From: DATLNF01 sp963765815 | Lineage (GTDB): Bacteria; Actinomycetota; Actinomycetes; BP-191 | DNA length: 64,000 bases | Assembly (NCBI GenBank): GCA_963765815.1 | Contig: CAVXXT010000004.1 | Coordinates: 1 to 64,000 of the forward strand | Reading direction: 5' to 3' | Part shown: in pieces, positions 19,074 through 27,157 of the stretch | Position numbering within the stretch: position 1 is the first letter of the stretch | Layout of the letters: the number at the start of each line of letters is the position of its first letter | Position numbers and translations under genes: made by a program | Notes under the pieces: generated by a model | The model's database searches: none | What the model saw: only the letters and a program-made list of their open reading frames with translations | What the model was told of the DNA's origin: nothing

Positions 19074-19631
19074 CTAATACAGCGCGCTGGCCAGGGCACG
19101 CCGGGCGGCCAGCACGGCCGGGTCGTCGGGCCGGGCAGCCGAGAGCACGGCCAGCAGTGCCTCGCGCGCCTGGTCGCGCTCGGATCCCGCGGTCCGCCGT
19201 ACGACGTCGAGCAGCCGGTCGACCTCGGCCTGGTCGAGGATCGGCGCCGACGGAGCAGCCTCCTCAGCCAGATGGGTGGATTCGGCGACAGGTGGCTGGG
19301 CAGGGGCCAGCTGTGTCAACCACGCCCGCACCTGCGCCTCCGGGAGGGCGCCGGTGAACTCCGCCACGATCTCGCCGTTGAACACCGCCTTGACCGCCGG
19401 GATGCCCTGCACCTGCAGCGCCTGCGCGAGCCGCGGGTTGGCGTCGACGTCGACCTTCGCCAGCACCCACGCGCCGGCCGCCTCAGCGGCCAGCTTCTCC
19501 AGGACCGGCCCGAGCTGGCGGCACGGCGCGCACCACTCAGCCCAGAGGTCGATGACGACCGGCACCTCGCGGGAGCGCTCGACGACGTCGGCGCCGAACG
19601 TCGCCTCCGTCACGTCCAGCACTGCCGTCAT
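19074..19631 (-). CDS. thioredoxin-domain co-chaperone, YbbN-like
   Basis: An N-terminal thioredoxin fold (WAEWCAPCRQLGPVLEKL, with active cysteines about residues 34 and 37) is followed by IPAVKAVFNGEIVAEFTGAL and a C-terminal helical TPR-like tail (LLDVVRRTAGSERDQAREAL, DDPAVLAARRALASALY). This matches the YbbN/CnoX family, which guards client proteins during oxidative stress. An ATG at 19676 would add 15 residues, but it abuts the start of the divergent gene at 19677 and has no similarity value. The ATG at 19631 is therefore preferred. Confidence 0.82.
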   Translation of the reverse strand: MTAVLDVTEATFGADVVERSREVPVVIDLWAEWCAPCRQLGPVLEKLAAEAAGAWVLAKVDVDANPRLAQALQVQGIPAVKAVFNGEIVAEFTGALPEAQVRAWLTQLAPAQPPVAESTHLAEEAAPSAPILDQAEVDRLLDVVRRTAGSERDQAREALLAVLSAARPDDPAVLAARRALASALY

Positions 19632-19676
19632 GGGCCCGGTCTGCTGGCCGAGCAGCGGAATACCATCCGTCGTCAT

Positions 19677-21044
19677 ATGACGATCGTCCCACGCCGCTCG
19701 TCATCGGCTGTCGTCGCGCTCATCGCCGCGCTCCTCTCGCTCGGCGTCGCGCACGCTCCTGCCTCCACCGGCGTCGCCCCGGCTCACGACCTCGTCCTGC
19801 GCGGCCGAGGGTTCGGCCACGGCGTCGGCATGACGCACGACGGCGCGCTCGCCCTGGGTCGGCAGGGCCGCTCGGCCGCCGAGATCCTTCGCCTCTTCTA
19901 CCCGGGTACGACGCTCGGCTCCGCATCCCTCGAGATCCGCGTCCTCGTCGCCGACAACGACCGACGTACGCCGATGTCCGTGACGATGCCGGACGGCGGA
20001 ACGATCCGACCGGCCGTCGGCCCGGTGCGCGGGCTGCCGATCGCGGTGGGTCGCGGCGCGCGCCTCACGGTCCGCGCCGACGGCGGGTCCGTCGTCGTCA
20101 CCGCGCCCGGCGAAGCTCCCATCACCGCGCCGCGCGCCGTGCTGCTCATCCCGCACTCGGTCGTGTCGCTCGCCGACGGCACCGAGCACCGTGGGCTGCT
20201 GCACGTGCTCACCGCGCAGGGCCGGCTGCGCGCGGTCGCTCACCTCGACGTGGAGGACTACCTGCGCGGCATGGGTGAGGTGCGCGACTCCTCGTGGCCG
20301 GCCGCGTCGCTGCAGGCCCAGGCCATCGCGGCCCGCACCTATGCGATCCACGCCGCGCGCTACTCCCCGCGCGACCCGGACTTCGACGTCTTCGCCGACG
20401 ACCGCAGCCAGGTCTACCTCGGCGCGCAGGCGGAGTACGCCGCGATGGACCGCGCCGTGCGCGCCACCGCGGGCCGGGTGCTCCGCTACGACGGCGCGGT
20501 GGCCAACGCGGTGTACAGCACCAATGGCGGCGGCATCACCGCGGCCGCGATCGAGGGGTTCGGCCCGAGCCAGCAGCGCTTCCCCTACCTCGCCCCGGTG
20601 CGCTACCCGACCGCGGACCCCGGCGCGTGGACCGTGCGGCTGACGATGGCGGAGACGGCGCGCAGGCTCGAGTACGCCGGCCGGCTCTCGAGCGTGTCCG
20701 TGTCGCGCGCCGGCCCGTCCGGCCGGGTGCTGACGCTGCGGCTGACGGGCACGGCCGGCAGCCGGGAGATCAGCGGCCTCGATGCGGAGGACCGCCTCGG
20801 CCTGCGCTCGACCCTCTTCGACGTCGTGACCCCGGGTCGGCCGAGGGCTGCGGCACCCGCCCCCGCGCGGCCGGCGACGTCGCTCGCGCTCGGCGCCGAC
20901 ACGCCCGCGACGACCGGCCGGTCAGCGCCAGGTGGTGGTCGAGGTACGGCGACCTCGGTCGCCTGGCTGCTGCTCGCCGGCACCGCGACCAGCGCGGTCG
21001 GCGCCCGCCGGCGCGAGATCGCGCTGCGGATGAGCGCCCGCTAG
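19677..21044 (+). CDS. SpoIID/LytB domain secreted protein
   Basis: The protein has 455 residues. A signal peptide comes first (VVALIAALLSLGVAHAPAST). The SpoIID-type region then contains GRGFGHGVGMTHDGALALGR, HLDVEDYLRGMGEVRDSSWP, IAARTYAIHAARYSPRDPDF and ANAVYSTNGGGITAAAIEGF. In endospore formers SpoIID is a lytic transglycosylase that removes stem-less glycan strands. In actinobacteria these proteins are thought to remodel peptidoglycan. A hydrophobic segment (VAWLLLAGTATSAVGARRR) near the C-terminus could anchor it. The 3' end overlaps that of the convergent gene at 21041-21628 by four bases. Confidence 0.85.
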   Translation: MTIVPRRSSSAVVALIAALLSLGVAHAPASTGVAPAHDLVLRGRGFGHGVGMTHDGALALGRQGRSAAEILRLFYPGTTLGSASLEIRVLVADNDRRTPMSVTMPDGGTIRPAVGPVRGLPIAVGRGARLTVRADGGSVVVTAPGEAPITAPRAVLLIPHSVVSLADGTEHRGLLHVLTAQGRLRAVAHLDVEDYLRGMGEVRDSSWPAASLQAQAIAARTYAIHAARYSPRDPDFDVFADDRSQVYLGAQAEYAAMDRAVRATAGRVLRYDGAVANAVYSTNGGGITAAAIEGFGPSQQRFPYLAPVRYPTADPGAWTVRLTMAETARRLEYAGRLSSVSVSRAGPSGRVLTLRLTGTAGSREISGLDAEDRLGLRSTLFDVVTPGRPRAAAPAPARPATSLALGADTPATTGRSAPGGGRGTATSVAWLLLAGTATSAVGARRREIALRMSAR

Positions 21045-21628
21045 CCGAGCTTCCAGGTCCCGTCGCCGGTGGCCTTGTCGATGAGGCCGGGCCCGGTTCC
21101 CGGGATGGCGTTGGAGGGGAACGGCACCACGGGGTTGGACGGGTCGACCCGGGCGACGAAGCCGCTGAACACCGTCCCGACCTTCATGCCGGCGATCTGC
21201 TTCATCCCGAAGCTCCAGGTGATCGTGCTGCCGGCCACCTTGGGCGTGAGCAGCACGGCGTCGCCGCAGTCACCCCAGTCGGCCCATCCGTTGACGCCGA
21301 CGACAGCGCTGTACGGCGTACCGGGCTCGTAGGTGAACAGGACATCGCCGCAGGTCGACGTCGACGCGCCGATCTCGTACGTCACGCCGGGTCCGGCGCT
21401 CGGCGGGGCAGCCAGGGTCAGCGAGACGACGAACTTGGTCGGCTTGTAGCTCTTGCCCTTGCCCTGGCCGGTGGTCGTGAACAGACCGGAGACGATGTCG
21501 AACGACGCCTGCGGGATCAGCTGGTCACCGCTCGCGTCCTCGATCTGGGGTGGCGTGGCGGCGTTGCCGGGCAGCGCGAGCGCACCAAGCGTGAGCGGCA
21601 CGACGAGGAAGGCGAGACGACGCAGCAC
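21041..21628 (-). CDS. secreted hypothetical protein, paralogue A
   Basis: This is a 195-residue exported protein. The signal peptide MLRRLAFLVVPLTLGALALP is followed by a mature part with DASGDQLIPQASFDIVSGLF, TTGQGKGKSYKPTKFVVSLT and a C-terminal IDKATGDGTWKLG. Two Cys pairs are possible (STCGD, GDCGD). The gene at 23437-24033 is clearly a paralogue with the same order of motifs. No family name is recognised; the pattern suggests a beta-sandwich that binds something outside the cell. Both copies flank the acyl-CoA mutase gene on the same strand. Confidence 0.7.
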   Translation of the reverse strand: MLRRLAFLVVPLTLGALALPGNAATPPQIEDASGDQLIPQASFDIVSGLFTTTGQGKGKSYKPTKFVVSLTLAAPPSAGPGVTYEIGASTSTCGDVLFTYEPGTPYSAVVGVNGWADWGDCGDAVLLTPKVAGSTITWSFGMKQIAGMKVGTVFSGFVARVDPSNPVVPFPSNAIPGTGPGLIDKATGDGTWKLG

Positions 21629-21726
21629 GGCGAGCTCCTGAGCTTCTGGGGTGATGTGTCCGGACTTCGCCCTCGGGCCGCCGAACTCCTACTTCCCCAA
21701 CGATCAGGCCGTCCCGCAGTGATGGG

Positions 21727-23397
21727 TCAGAATCTAGGAGGCTCGGTGTAGGCGCCCCACTCGGCGCGCAGCGCGTCGCAGATCTCGCCGAGCGTCGCCT
21801 CGGCGCGGGTCGCGTCGAGCATCGCCGGCACCATGTTCTCCTCGGTGCGGGACACGTCGACCATCCGCGCGATGGCCTGGGCGACCGCCGCTTCGTCCCG
21901 CGCAGTACGGCGCGCGGCCAGGGCGCGATTCTGCTCGGTCTCGACCTCGTGGCTGACCCGGAGGATCTCGAGCTGGTCGTCATCGGTCGACATCAGCGTG
22001 TTGACGCCGACGATGCGCTTGTCCCCCTTCTCCAGCGCGGTCTGGTAGATGAACGCCGCCTCGGCGATCTCGCTCATGAACCAGCCGTCCTCGATCCCGC
22101 GCAGGATGCCCGACGTCATGGTGCCGTCGCCCATCCCCTTGATGCGGGCGAAGATCTCCTCGGCCTGCCGCTCCATCTCGTCGGTCAGCGCCTCGACGTA
22201 CCAGGAGCCGCCGAGCGGGTCGACGACGTTGGCGACGCCGGTCTCCTCGGCGATGACCTGCTGGGTGCGCAGCGCGATCTGCGCGGCCCGCTCGCTGGGC
22301 AGCGCGAGGACCTCGTCGAGGGCGTTGGTGTGCAGGCTGTTGGTGCCGCCGAGGACGGCGGCGAGCGCCTCGATCGCAGTGCGCACGATGTTGTTGTCCG
22401 GCTGCTGCGCGGTGAGCGACACCCCGGCGGTCTGCGTGTGGAACCGCAACCACTGGGCCTTGTCCGACTTCGCGCCGTAGACGTCGCGCAGCCAGCGGGC
22501 CCAGATCCGACGGGCGGCGCGGAACTTCGCGATCTCCTCGAAGAAGTCGACGTGGCTGTCGAAGAAGAAGGACAGACCGGGGGCGAAGACGTCGACGTCC
22601 ATGCCCCGGGCGAGCCCGAGCTCGACGTACGCGAAGCCGTCGGCGAGGGTGAACGCGAGCTCCTGCGCAGCGGTCGAGCCGGCCTCGCGGATGTGGTAGC
22701 CAGAGACGCTGATCGGCTTGTAGCGCGGGATGTTCTGCGCGCAGTACTCCATCAGGTCGCCGATGAGGCGCAGGTGCGGCTGCGGCGGGAAGAGCCACTC
22801 CTTCTGCGCGATGTACTCCTTGAAGATGTCGGTCTGCAGCGTGCCGTCGAGTACGCCGATGTCGACGCCCTGCCGCTCGGCCGCGACGAGGTACATGCAG
22901 AAGACCGGTACGGCGGGTCCGCTGATCGTCATCGACGTCGTGACGCCGCCGAGCGGGATGTCGGAGAAGAGCAGGTCCATGTCGGCGGCGGAGTCGATCG
23001 CGACGCCGCAGTGGCCGACCTCGCCGAGTGCGCGCGGGTCGTCGCTGTCGCGCCCCATCAGCGTCGGCATGTCGAACGCGACGGACAGCCCGCCGCCGCC
23101 CTCGGCCAGGATCATCTTGTAGCGCTCGTTGGTCTGCACCGCGTTGCCGAAGCCGGCGAACTGCCGGATGGTCCACATGCGGCCGCGGTTGCCGCTCGGG
23201 TAGAGCCCACGCGTGAAGGGGAACTCGCCGGGCCAGCCGATGCGCTCGAAGCCGGCGTAGGAGTCGCCGTCCTTGGGTCCGTAGACCGGGTCGACCTCGA
23301 CGCCGGAGAGCGTCGTGAAGTCGGCGTCGCGCTTGGCGGCGGCGTCGAAGCGGGCCTGCCAGCGGGCGCGGCCTGCAGCGATGTCCTCAGGAGTCAT
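21727..23397 (-). CDS. acyl-CoA mutase large subunit, methylmalonyl-CoA mutase type
   Basis: This 556-residue protein aligns with the substrate-binding barrel of B12-dependent acyl-CoA mutases: PGEFPFTRGLYPSGNRGRMW, TIRQFAGFGNAVQTNERYK, GTLQTDIFKEYIAQKEWLFP, ISVSGYHIREAGSTAAQELA and LGGTNSLHTNALDEVLALPS. It has no B12-binding domain (no DxHxxG), so it should need a separate small subunit, which is not in this window. The position of the MCM active-site Tyr in TMY reads SGN here, so the substrate may not be methylmalonyl-CoA; isobutyryl- or hydroxyacyl-type substrates are possible. The start at 23397 (ATG) fits the family length. Confidence 0.85.
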   Translation of the reverse strand: MTPEDIAAGRARWQARFDAAAKRDADFTTLSGVEVDPVYGPKDGDSYAGFERIGWPGEFPFTRGLYPSGNRGRMWTIRQFAGFGNAVQTNERYKMILAEGGGGLSVAFDMPTLMGRDSDDPRALGEVGHCGVAIDSAADMDLLFSDIPLGGVTTSMTISGPAVPVFCMYLVAAERQGVDIGVLDGTLQTDIFKEYIAQKEWLFPPQPHLRLIGDLMEYCAQNIPRYKPISVSGYHIREAGSTAAQELAFTLADGFAYVELGLARGMDVDVFAPGLSFFFDSHVDFFEEIAKFRAARRIWARWLRDVYGAKSDKAQWLRFHTQTAGVSLTAQQPDNNIVRTAIEALAAVLGGTNSLHTNALDEVLALPSERAAQIALRTQQVIAEETGVANVVDPLGGSWYVEALTDEMERQAEEIFARIKGMGDGTMTSGILRGIEDGWFMSEIAEAAFIYQTALEKGDKRIVGVNTLMSTDDDQLEILRVSHEVETEQNRALAARRTARDEAAVAQAIARMVDVSRTEENMVPAMLDATRAEATLGEICDALRAEWGAYTEPPRF

Positions 23398-23436
23398 GGA
23401 CGAAGGGTACCCGGGCCGGAGTGCGCCCGGCGGGGC

Positions 23437-24033
23437 CTACGGGATCAGCCAGGTCCCGTCGCCCGAGGCCTTGTCGAGCGCGCCGGCTGCGGTGGGGACG
23501 TTGTTCGTGCCGAACTCGGCGACCACCGGGTCGCTCACGTCGACCCCGGCCGTGAACGCGCTGAACTCGGTGCCGCGGTCGACCGCAATCGCCTTGAGCG
23601 CGTACTCGAACACGACGACGTTGCCCTTCACCTTCGCCGTGAACCAGAACGCGTCGGGGGCACAGCTGCCGATCTTGGTGTACGTGTCGCCGATCACCGT
23701 GCCCGTGACGTTGCCCGGCGAGTACCTGATCTGCATGATGCCGCAGCTGTCGAGCTCTGCGTTGAGGATGTAGGAGAAGGCACCCTGCGTCTGCGGCGGG
23801 CCGGAAAGCGTCATCGTCACGACGAGCTTCTTCGGCAGGTACGACTTGCCGGCGCCGACGCCGGTGGTCGAGTACTCGACGCTGAGGATGTCGAAGCCCG
23901 CCTGCCCCCCGGCCGAGTCGCCCTTGGGATCGACGATCTGCGGTGCCGGCTTGGGCTTCGGCGCCGCGAGGCCGGGTGCGGCGAGCGCGAGCAGGGCGAT
24001 GGGGACGACGGCGAGGGCACGGCGCGCGTGCAT
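23437..24033 (-). CDS. secreted hypothetical protein, paralogue B
   Basis: This is a 198-residue exported protein with signal peptide MHARRALAVVPIALLALAAP. Its mature part repeats the plan of paralogue A: VDPKGDSAGGQAGFDILSVE, YSTTGVGAGKSYLPKKLVV, two Cys segments (LDSCGI, GSCAPD) and a C-terminal LDKASGDGTWLIP. Function is unknown. It ends 39 bases upstream of the mutase start on the same strand. The shared final GDGTW motif is a useful marker for the family. Confidence 0.7.
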   Translation of the reverse strand: MHARRALAVVPIALLALAAPGLAAPKPKPAPQIVDPKGDSAGGQAGFDILSVEYSTTGVGAGKSYLPKKLVVTMTLSGPPQTQGAFSYILNAELDSCGIMQIRYSPGNVTGTVIGDTYTKIGSCAPDAFWFTAKVKGNVVVFEYALKAIAVDRGTEFSAFTAGVDVSDPVVAEFGTNNVPTAAGALDKASGDGTWLIP

Positions 24034-24123
24034 GGGAAGGCTCCTGTCGGGCGGCGCTGCCAGGTCTGGGGGCGGCAGCTGTCCCGACTGGGTTCGACGT
24101 GGGCCGGCCGTGGTCCTGCGGGC

Positions 24124-24987
24124 TCAGCGCTCCGGCGGCGGCAGGGCCATCGGGTTGGGAAAGGGCAGCGCTCCGTCACGGAGCACCGCGGCGGCCAGCG
24201 GGCGCAGCGCCTCGGCCAGCGCGGCCCGGCCGTCGTCGCCCAGCCGCTCGTACGGCGGGGCGGCGAGCAGGTCCGTGCGCCGCTCGACGTCGGCGAGCAG
24301 CGCTGCACCGTCATCGGACAGCGCGCCGTGGGCGTCGAGGAATCCGTCGTCGGTGAGCCGGTTGGTCGCCGCACCCCACTCGACCGGCGACCAGCCGCGG
24401 AAGTCCTGCTGCATCTGCGCCGTGAGCCGGCCGGCCGCGGTCTGCAGGACGTTGGCCTCGCAGCCGTCGAGACCCGCCGAGAGCAGCGTCGCGACGTGCC
24501 CGTCGCCGCGGTGCTCGCGCAGGCAGGTGAGTCGGTGCCAGAGCGCGAGGTGCGGCTCGGCCGGCTCCGGCAGCGCGACGTGCGCCGCGAAGAGCGGCCG
24601 GCCGGCGACGTCACACGCGTCGAGCGCACGAGCCGCGAGACCCGAGGCGCGACGGACGTGCTCGCCGTCGACCGCGTCGCCGAGCACGCGACGCAGCGCG
24701 CGCTCCACCCCGGTGAGTCGAGCCGCGACCACGTCGGCCGGGCTGGCGAACGACCAGGCGTCCGGGATCGAGCGCTTCACCATGTCGCGGTGGAAGCTGT
24801 AGAACGTCGCGGTCACGACGCTGGCCGGGACCGGTCCCATCGCCGCCGAACGCGACGCGAAGTAGCCCATCCAGCCGCCCTTGAGCCCGACCTCGGCGTA
24901 CGCCGCCTTGGGCTCCGGCGCGAAGTAGACCAGCGCGTGAACCGGCTCCAGCAGGTGCCAGAGGCGTCGCGGATCCGGGGACGGCAT
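24124..24987 (-). CDS. SCO6745-like protein
   Basis: This 287-residue protein looks like the SCO6745 family of actinobacteria. It begins MPSPDPRRLWHLLEPVHALV and contains YFAPEPKAAYAEVGLKGGWM, GYFASRSAAMGPVPASVVTA and FYSFHRDMVKRSIPDAW. The C-terminal third has winged-helix character (WGAATNRLTDDGFLDAHG, LADVERRTDLLAAPPYERL). The biochemical role is unknown. It is divergent from the methyltransferase gene at 25018, with only about 30 bases between the starts, so a shared promoter region would lie largely inside one of the genes. Confidence 0.75.
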   Translation of the reverse strand: MPSPDPRRLWHLLEPVHALVYFAPEPKAAYAEVGLKGGWMGYFASRSAAMGPVPASVVTATFYSFHRDMVKRSIPDAWSFASPADVVAARLTGVERALRRVLGDAVDGEHVRRASGLAARALDACDVAGRPLFAAHVALPEPAEPHLALWHRLTCLREHRGDGHVATLLSAGLDGCEANVLQTAAGRLTAQMQQDFRGWSPVEWGAATNRLTDDGFLDAHGALSDDGAALLADVERRTDLLAAPPYERLGDDGRAALAEALRPLAAAVLRDGALPFPNPMALPPPER

Positions 24988-25017
24988 GCGCTTCAGCCTA
25001 CTGCGATGCTGACCGCC

Positions 25018-25773
25018 ATGACCCCGGCCGGCGACACCGACTACGAGCAGCACGGCAGCGGATACGCCGTGCAGCGGCGCACCGACCCGCGCATCGCGGC
25101 GCTGGTCCACCGGGCTCTCGGCGGCGCGGGTTCGGTCGTCAACGTGGGTGCTGGTGCCGGGTCCTACGAGCCGACCGATCGTCGGGTCTTGGCGATCGAG
25201 CCGTCGCCCGCGATGGTGTCGCAGCGCCCGTCCGGCTCCGCTCCGGTCGCCTTCGGGGTGGCGGAGCGGCTGCCGGTTCGATCGGCGTCGGTCGACGCCG
25301 CGATGGCGACCGTGACGGTCCACCAGTGGGCGAACACCTCGGCCGGTCTCGCCGAGATGCGACGCGTCTCTCGCGGCCCGGTCGTCGTGCTGACCTTCGA
25401 CCCGGACGCGCTCGACGACTTCTGGCTCGCGTCGTACGCGCCGGAGCTCATCGCCGCCGAGCGCGGGCGATACCCGACGATGACGCAGCTGACGGGATGG
25501 CTCGGCGGTGACGCGACGGTGCAGCCGGTGCCGATCCCGATCGACTGCGTCGACGGGTTCACCGAGGCCTTCTACGCCCGGCCGGAGCGGATGCTCGACG
25601 ACGTCGTACGCCGCGCGCAGTCGGCCTGGACGTTCGTGTCGCCGGAGGACGAGGCACGCGGCATGGCCCGGCTCGCGGCCGATCTCGCGTCAGGCGCCTG
25701 GGACGGGCAGTGGGGCCACCTGCGGACGCAGCCGTCGTACGACGGCTCCCTGCGTCTGGTGGTCGCCGGCTAG
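25018..25773 (+). CDS. class I SAM-dependent methyltransferase
   Basis: The protein has 251 residues. The AdoMet motif I is VVNVGAGAGSYEPTDR, followed by VLAIEPSPAMVSQRP (acidic ribose contact) and GVAERLPVRSASVDAAMATV, as in Methyltransf_11 enzymes. The substrate is unknown. An alternative ATG at 25006 (MLTAMTP) would add four residues. The 3' end is two bases from the end of the convergent metallopeptidase gene. Confidence 0.82.
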   Translation: MTPAGDTDYEQHGSGYAVQRRTDPRIAALVHRALGGAGSVVNVGAGAGSYEPTDRRVLAIEPSPAMVSQRPSGSAPVAFGVAERLPVRSASVDAAMATVTVHQWANTSAGLAEMRRVSRGPVVVLTFDPDALDDFWLASYAPELIAAERGRYPTMTQLTGWLGGDATVQPVPIPIDCVDGFTEAFYARPERMLDDVVRRAQSAWTFVSPEDEARGMARLAADLASGAWDGQWGHLRTQPSYDGSLRLVVAG

Positions 25774-25774
25774 C

Positions 25775-26668
25775 TCAGATCTTGTTGGCGGCGAAGGTGT
25801 CGCAGTTGTCGGCGTCGCCCTGCTCGAAGCCGCGGCGGAACCACGTCATCCGCTGCTCGGACGTGCCGTGGGTGAACGACTCCGGGTCGACACGACCGGT
25901 CGTCGTCTTCTGGATCCGGTCGTCGCCGACAGCCGCTGCTGCGGTCAGCCCCTCGTCGAGGTCGCCGGCCTCGAGGATGCCCCGGGTGTACGTCGAGTGC
26001 GCCCAGACGCCCGAGAAGCAGTCGGCCTGCAGCTCCTGGCGCACCGAGAGCTCGTTGCGGTCCTCCGGGTTGTCGTCGCCGAGCTCGCGCACCCGGTTGG
26101 AGACGCCGAGCAGCGTCTGCACGTGGTGGCCGATCTCATGCGCGATGACGTAGGCCTGCGCGAAGTCACCCGGTGCTTTGAATCGACGGGCCAGCTCGCG
26201 GAAGAAGTCGAGGTCGATGTAGACCGTGCGGTCGAGCGAGCAGTAGAAGGGCCCCGTGTCTGACGACGCCTGGCCGCAGCCGGACTGCACCGCCGCCGTG
26301 AAGAGGACCAGCTTGGCGTCGGCATAGGACTCCCCCGCTGCGCGGAACTGCTCGGCCCACAGCGTCTGCACGTCGTCGAGGACGAACGACACGAAGTCGA
26401 CCAGCTTGGCGTCGGGGTCCGGCGCGCCGGGCAGCGGCTCCGCCCCCGGGGGTCCGGCCGCGGGGATCTGGTCGAAGCCGGGCACCGGGAACCCACTGCT
26501 CCCGTCGCCGCCCAGCACCTTCCCCCCGCCGAGCAGCGCGAGCACCACCATGACGATCAGCCCGGCGATGCCGCCGCCCATGGGCAGCCCGCCCATGCCG
26601 CGCATCCCGGAGCTCGCGCCGCGCCGGTCCTCGAGGTTGCCGCTCCGCTGCCCTGCCGTCCATCGCAT
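25775..26668 (-). CDS. neutral zinc metallopeptidase, YpfJ-like
   Basis: The protein has 297 residues. A cytoplasmic N-terminus is followed by a membrane segment (residues about 33-50, GIAGLIVMVVLALLGGG) and an extracytoplasmic catalytic domain. The zinc site is AYVIAHEIGHHVQTLLG (His177, Glu178, His181), with a third ligand in RQELQADCFSGVW. Cys pairs SGCGQ and YCSLDR may form a disulfide. This is the YpfJ (PF04228) family of predicted membrane-anchored peptidases. The ATG at 26668 is chosen over one 33 bases upstream because the family begins at MRW. Confidence 0.85.
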   Translation of the reverse strand: MRWTAGQRSGNLEDRRGASSGMRGMGGLPMGGGIAGLIVMVVLALLGGGKVLGGDGSSGFPVPGFDQIPAAGPPGAEPLPGAPDPDAKLVDFVSFVLDDVQTLWAEQFRAAGESYADAKLVLFTAAVQSGCGQASSDTGPFYCSLDRTVYIDLDFFRELARRFKAPGDFAQAYVIAHEIGHHVQTLLGVSNRVRELGDDNPEDRNELSVRQELQADCFSGVWAHSTYTRGILEAGDLDEGLTAAAAVGDDRIQKTTTGRVDPESFTHGTSEQRMTWFRRGFEQGDADNCDTFAANKI

Positions 26669-26713
26669 ACCTGGTTCGTTGGCGCGACAGGGTTCGGTCA
26701 AACCTCTCGGCGG

Positions 26714-27157
26714 CTAGCCGACTGTGGCCCGCCAGTCAGCCGAGGACAGCGCGACAGCGACGGCGCCGAGCTCTCCGACCACCCACAGCGCCGTCACCCC
26801 GCTCGCCTCGACGACGACGCCGAGCACAGGACGCAGCGGCGGGTCGGCCGAGAGCAGGGAGTCGAGCCGGCTCCGGCGTACGCCGAACATCGGCCGCCGG
26901 CCGGACACCGACCCGGCGTGCCGGACCACGACCGCCCGCACGACCAGCGCCCCCTCGGGATCACCGGGCAGCAGCGTCGGCGCGTCGTCCGGGGCGCCGC
27001 GTACGCCGGCCGGCAGGACAACGGCGCGACCGGTCCAGGCGTCCAGGTGGGTCGGCGCGAACTCGTCCAGCACCACCGCCAGGTCCTTGCGACCACGCAC
27101 GGACAGCGGCGTGCCGATCGGCGGGATCTCGTCGTGCCTCGCCGCGCTCGTCGTCAT
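26714..27157 (-). CDS. hypothetical protein, 147 residues
   Basis: The product begins MTTSAARHDEIPPIGTPLSV and contains LAVVLDEFAPTHLDAWTGR and GALVVRAVVVRHAGSVSGRR. No family is recognised. There is no signal peptide or membrane helix, although the C-terminal part is hydrophobic (VLGVVVEASGVTALWVVGEL). Its ATG overlaps the TGA of the MFS transporter gene by four bases, so the two are probably translated together. Confidence 0.65.
   Translation of the reverse strand: MTTSAARHDEIPPIGTPLSVRGRKDLAVVLDEFAPTHLDAWTGRAVVLPAGVRGAPDDAPTLLPGDPEGALVVRAVVVRHAGSVSGRRPMFGVRRSRLDSLLSADPPLRPVLGVVVEASGVTALWVVGELGAVAVALSSADWRATVG

Noticed and set aside
21949..25773. 1,274-residue open frame on the plus strand
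   Set aside because: Shadow of the mutase and secreted-protein genes; only its last part coincides with the real methyltransferase frame.
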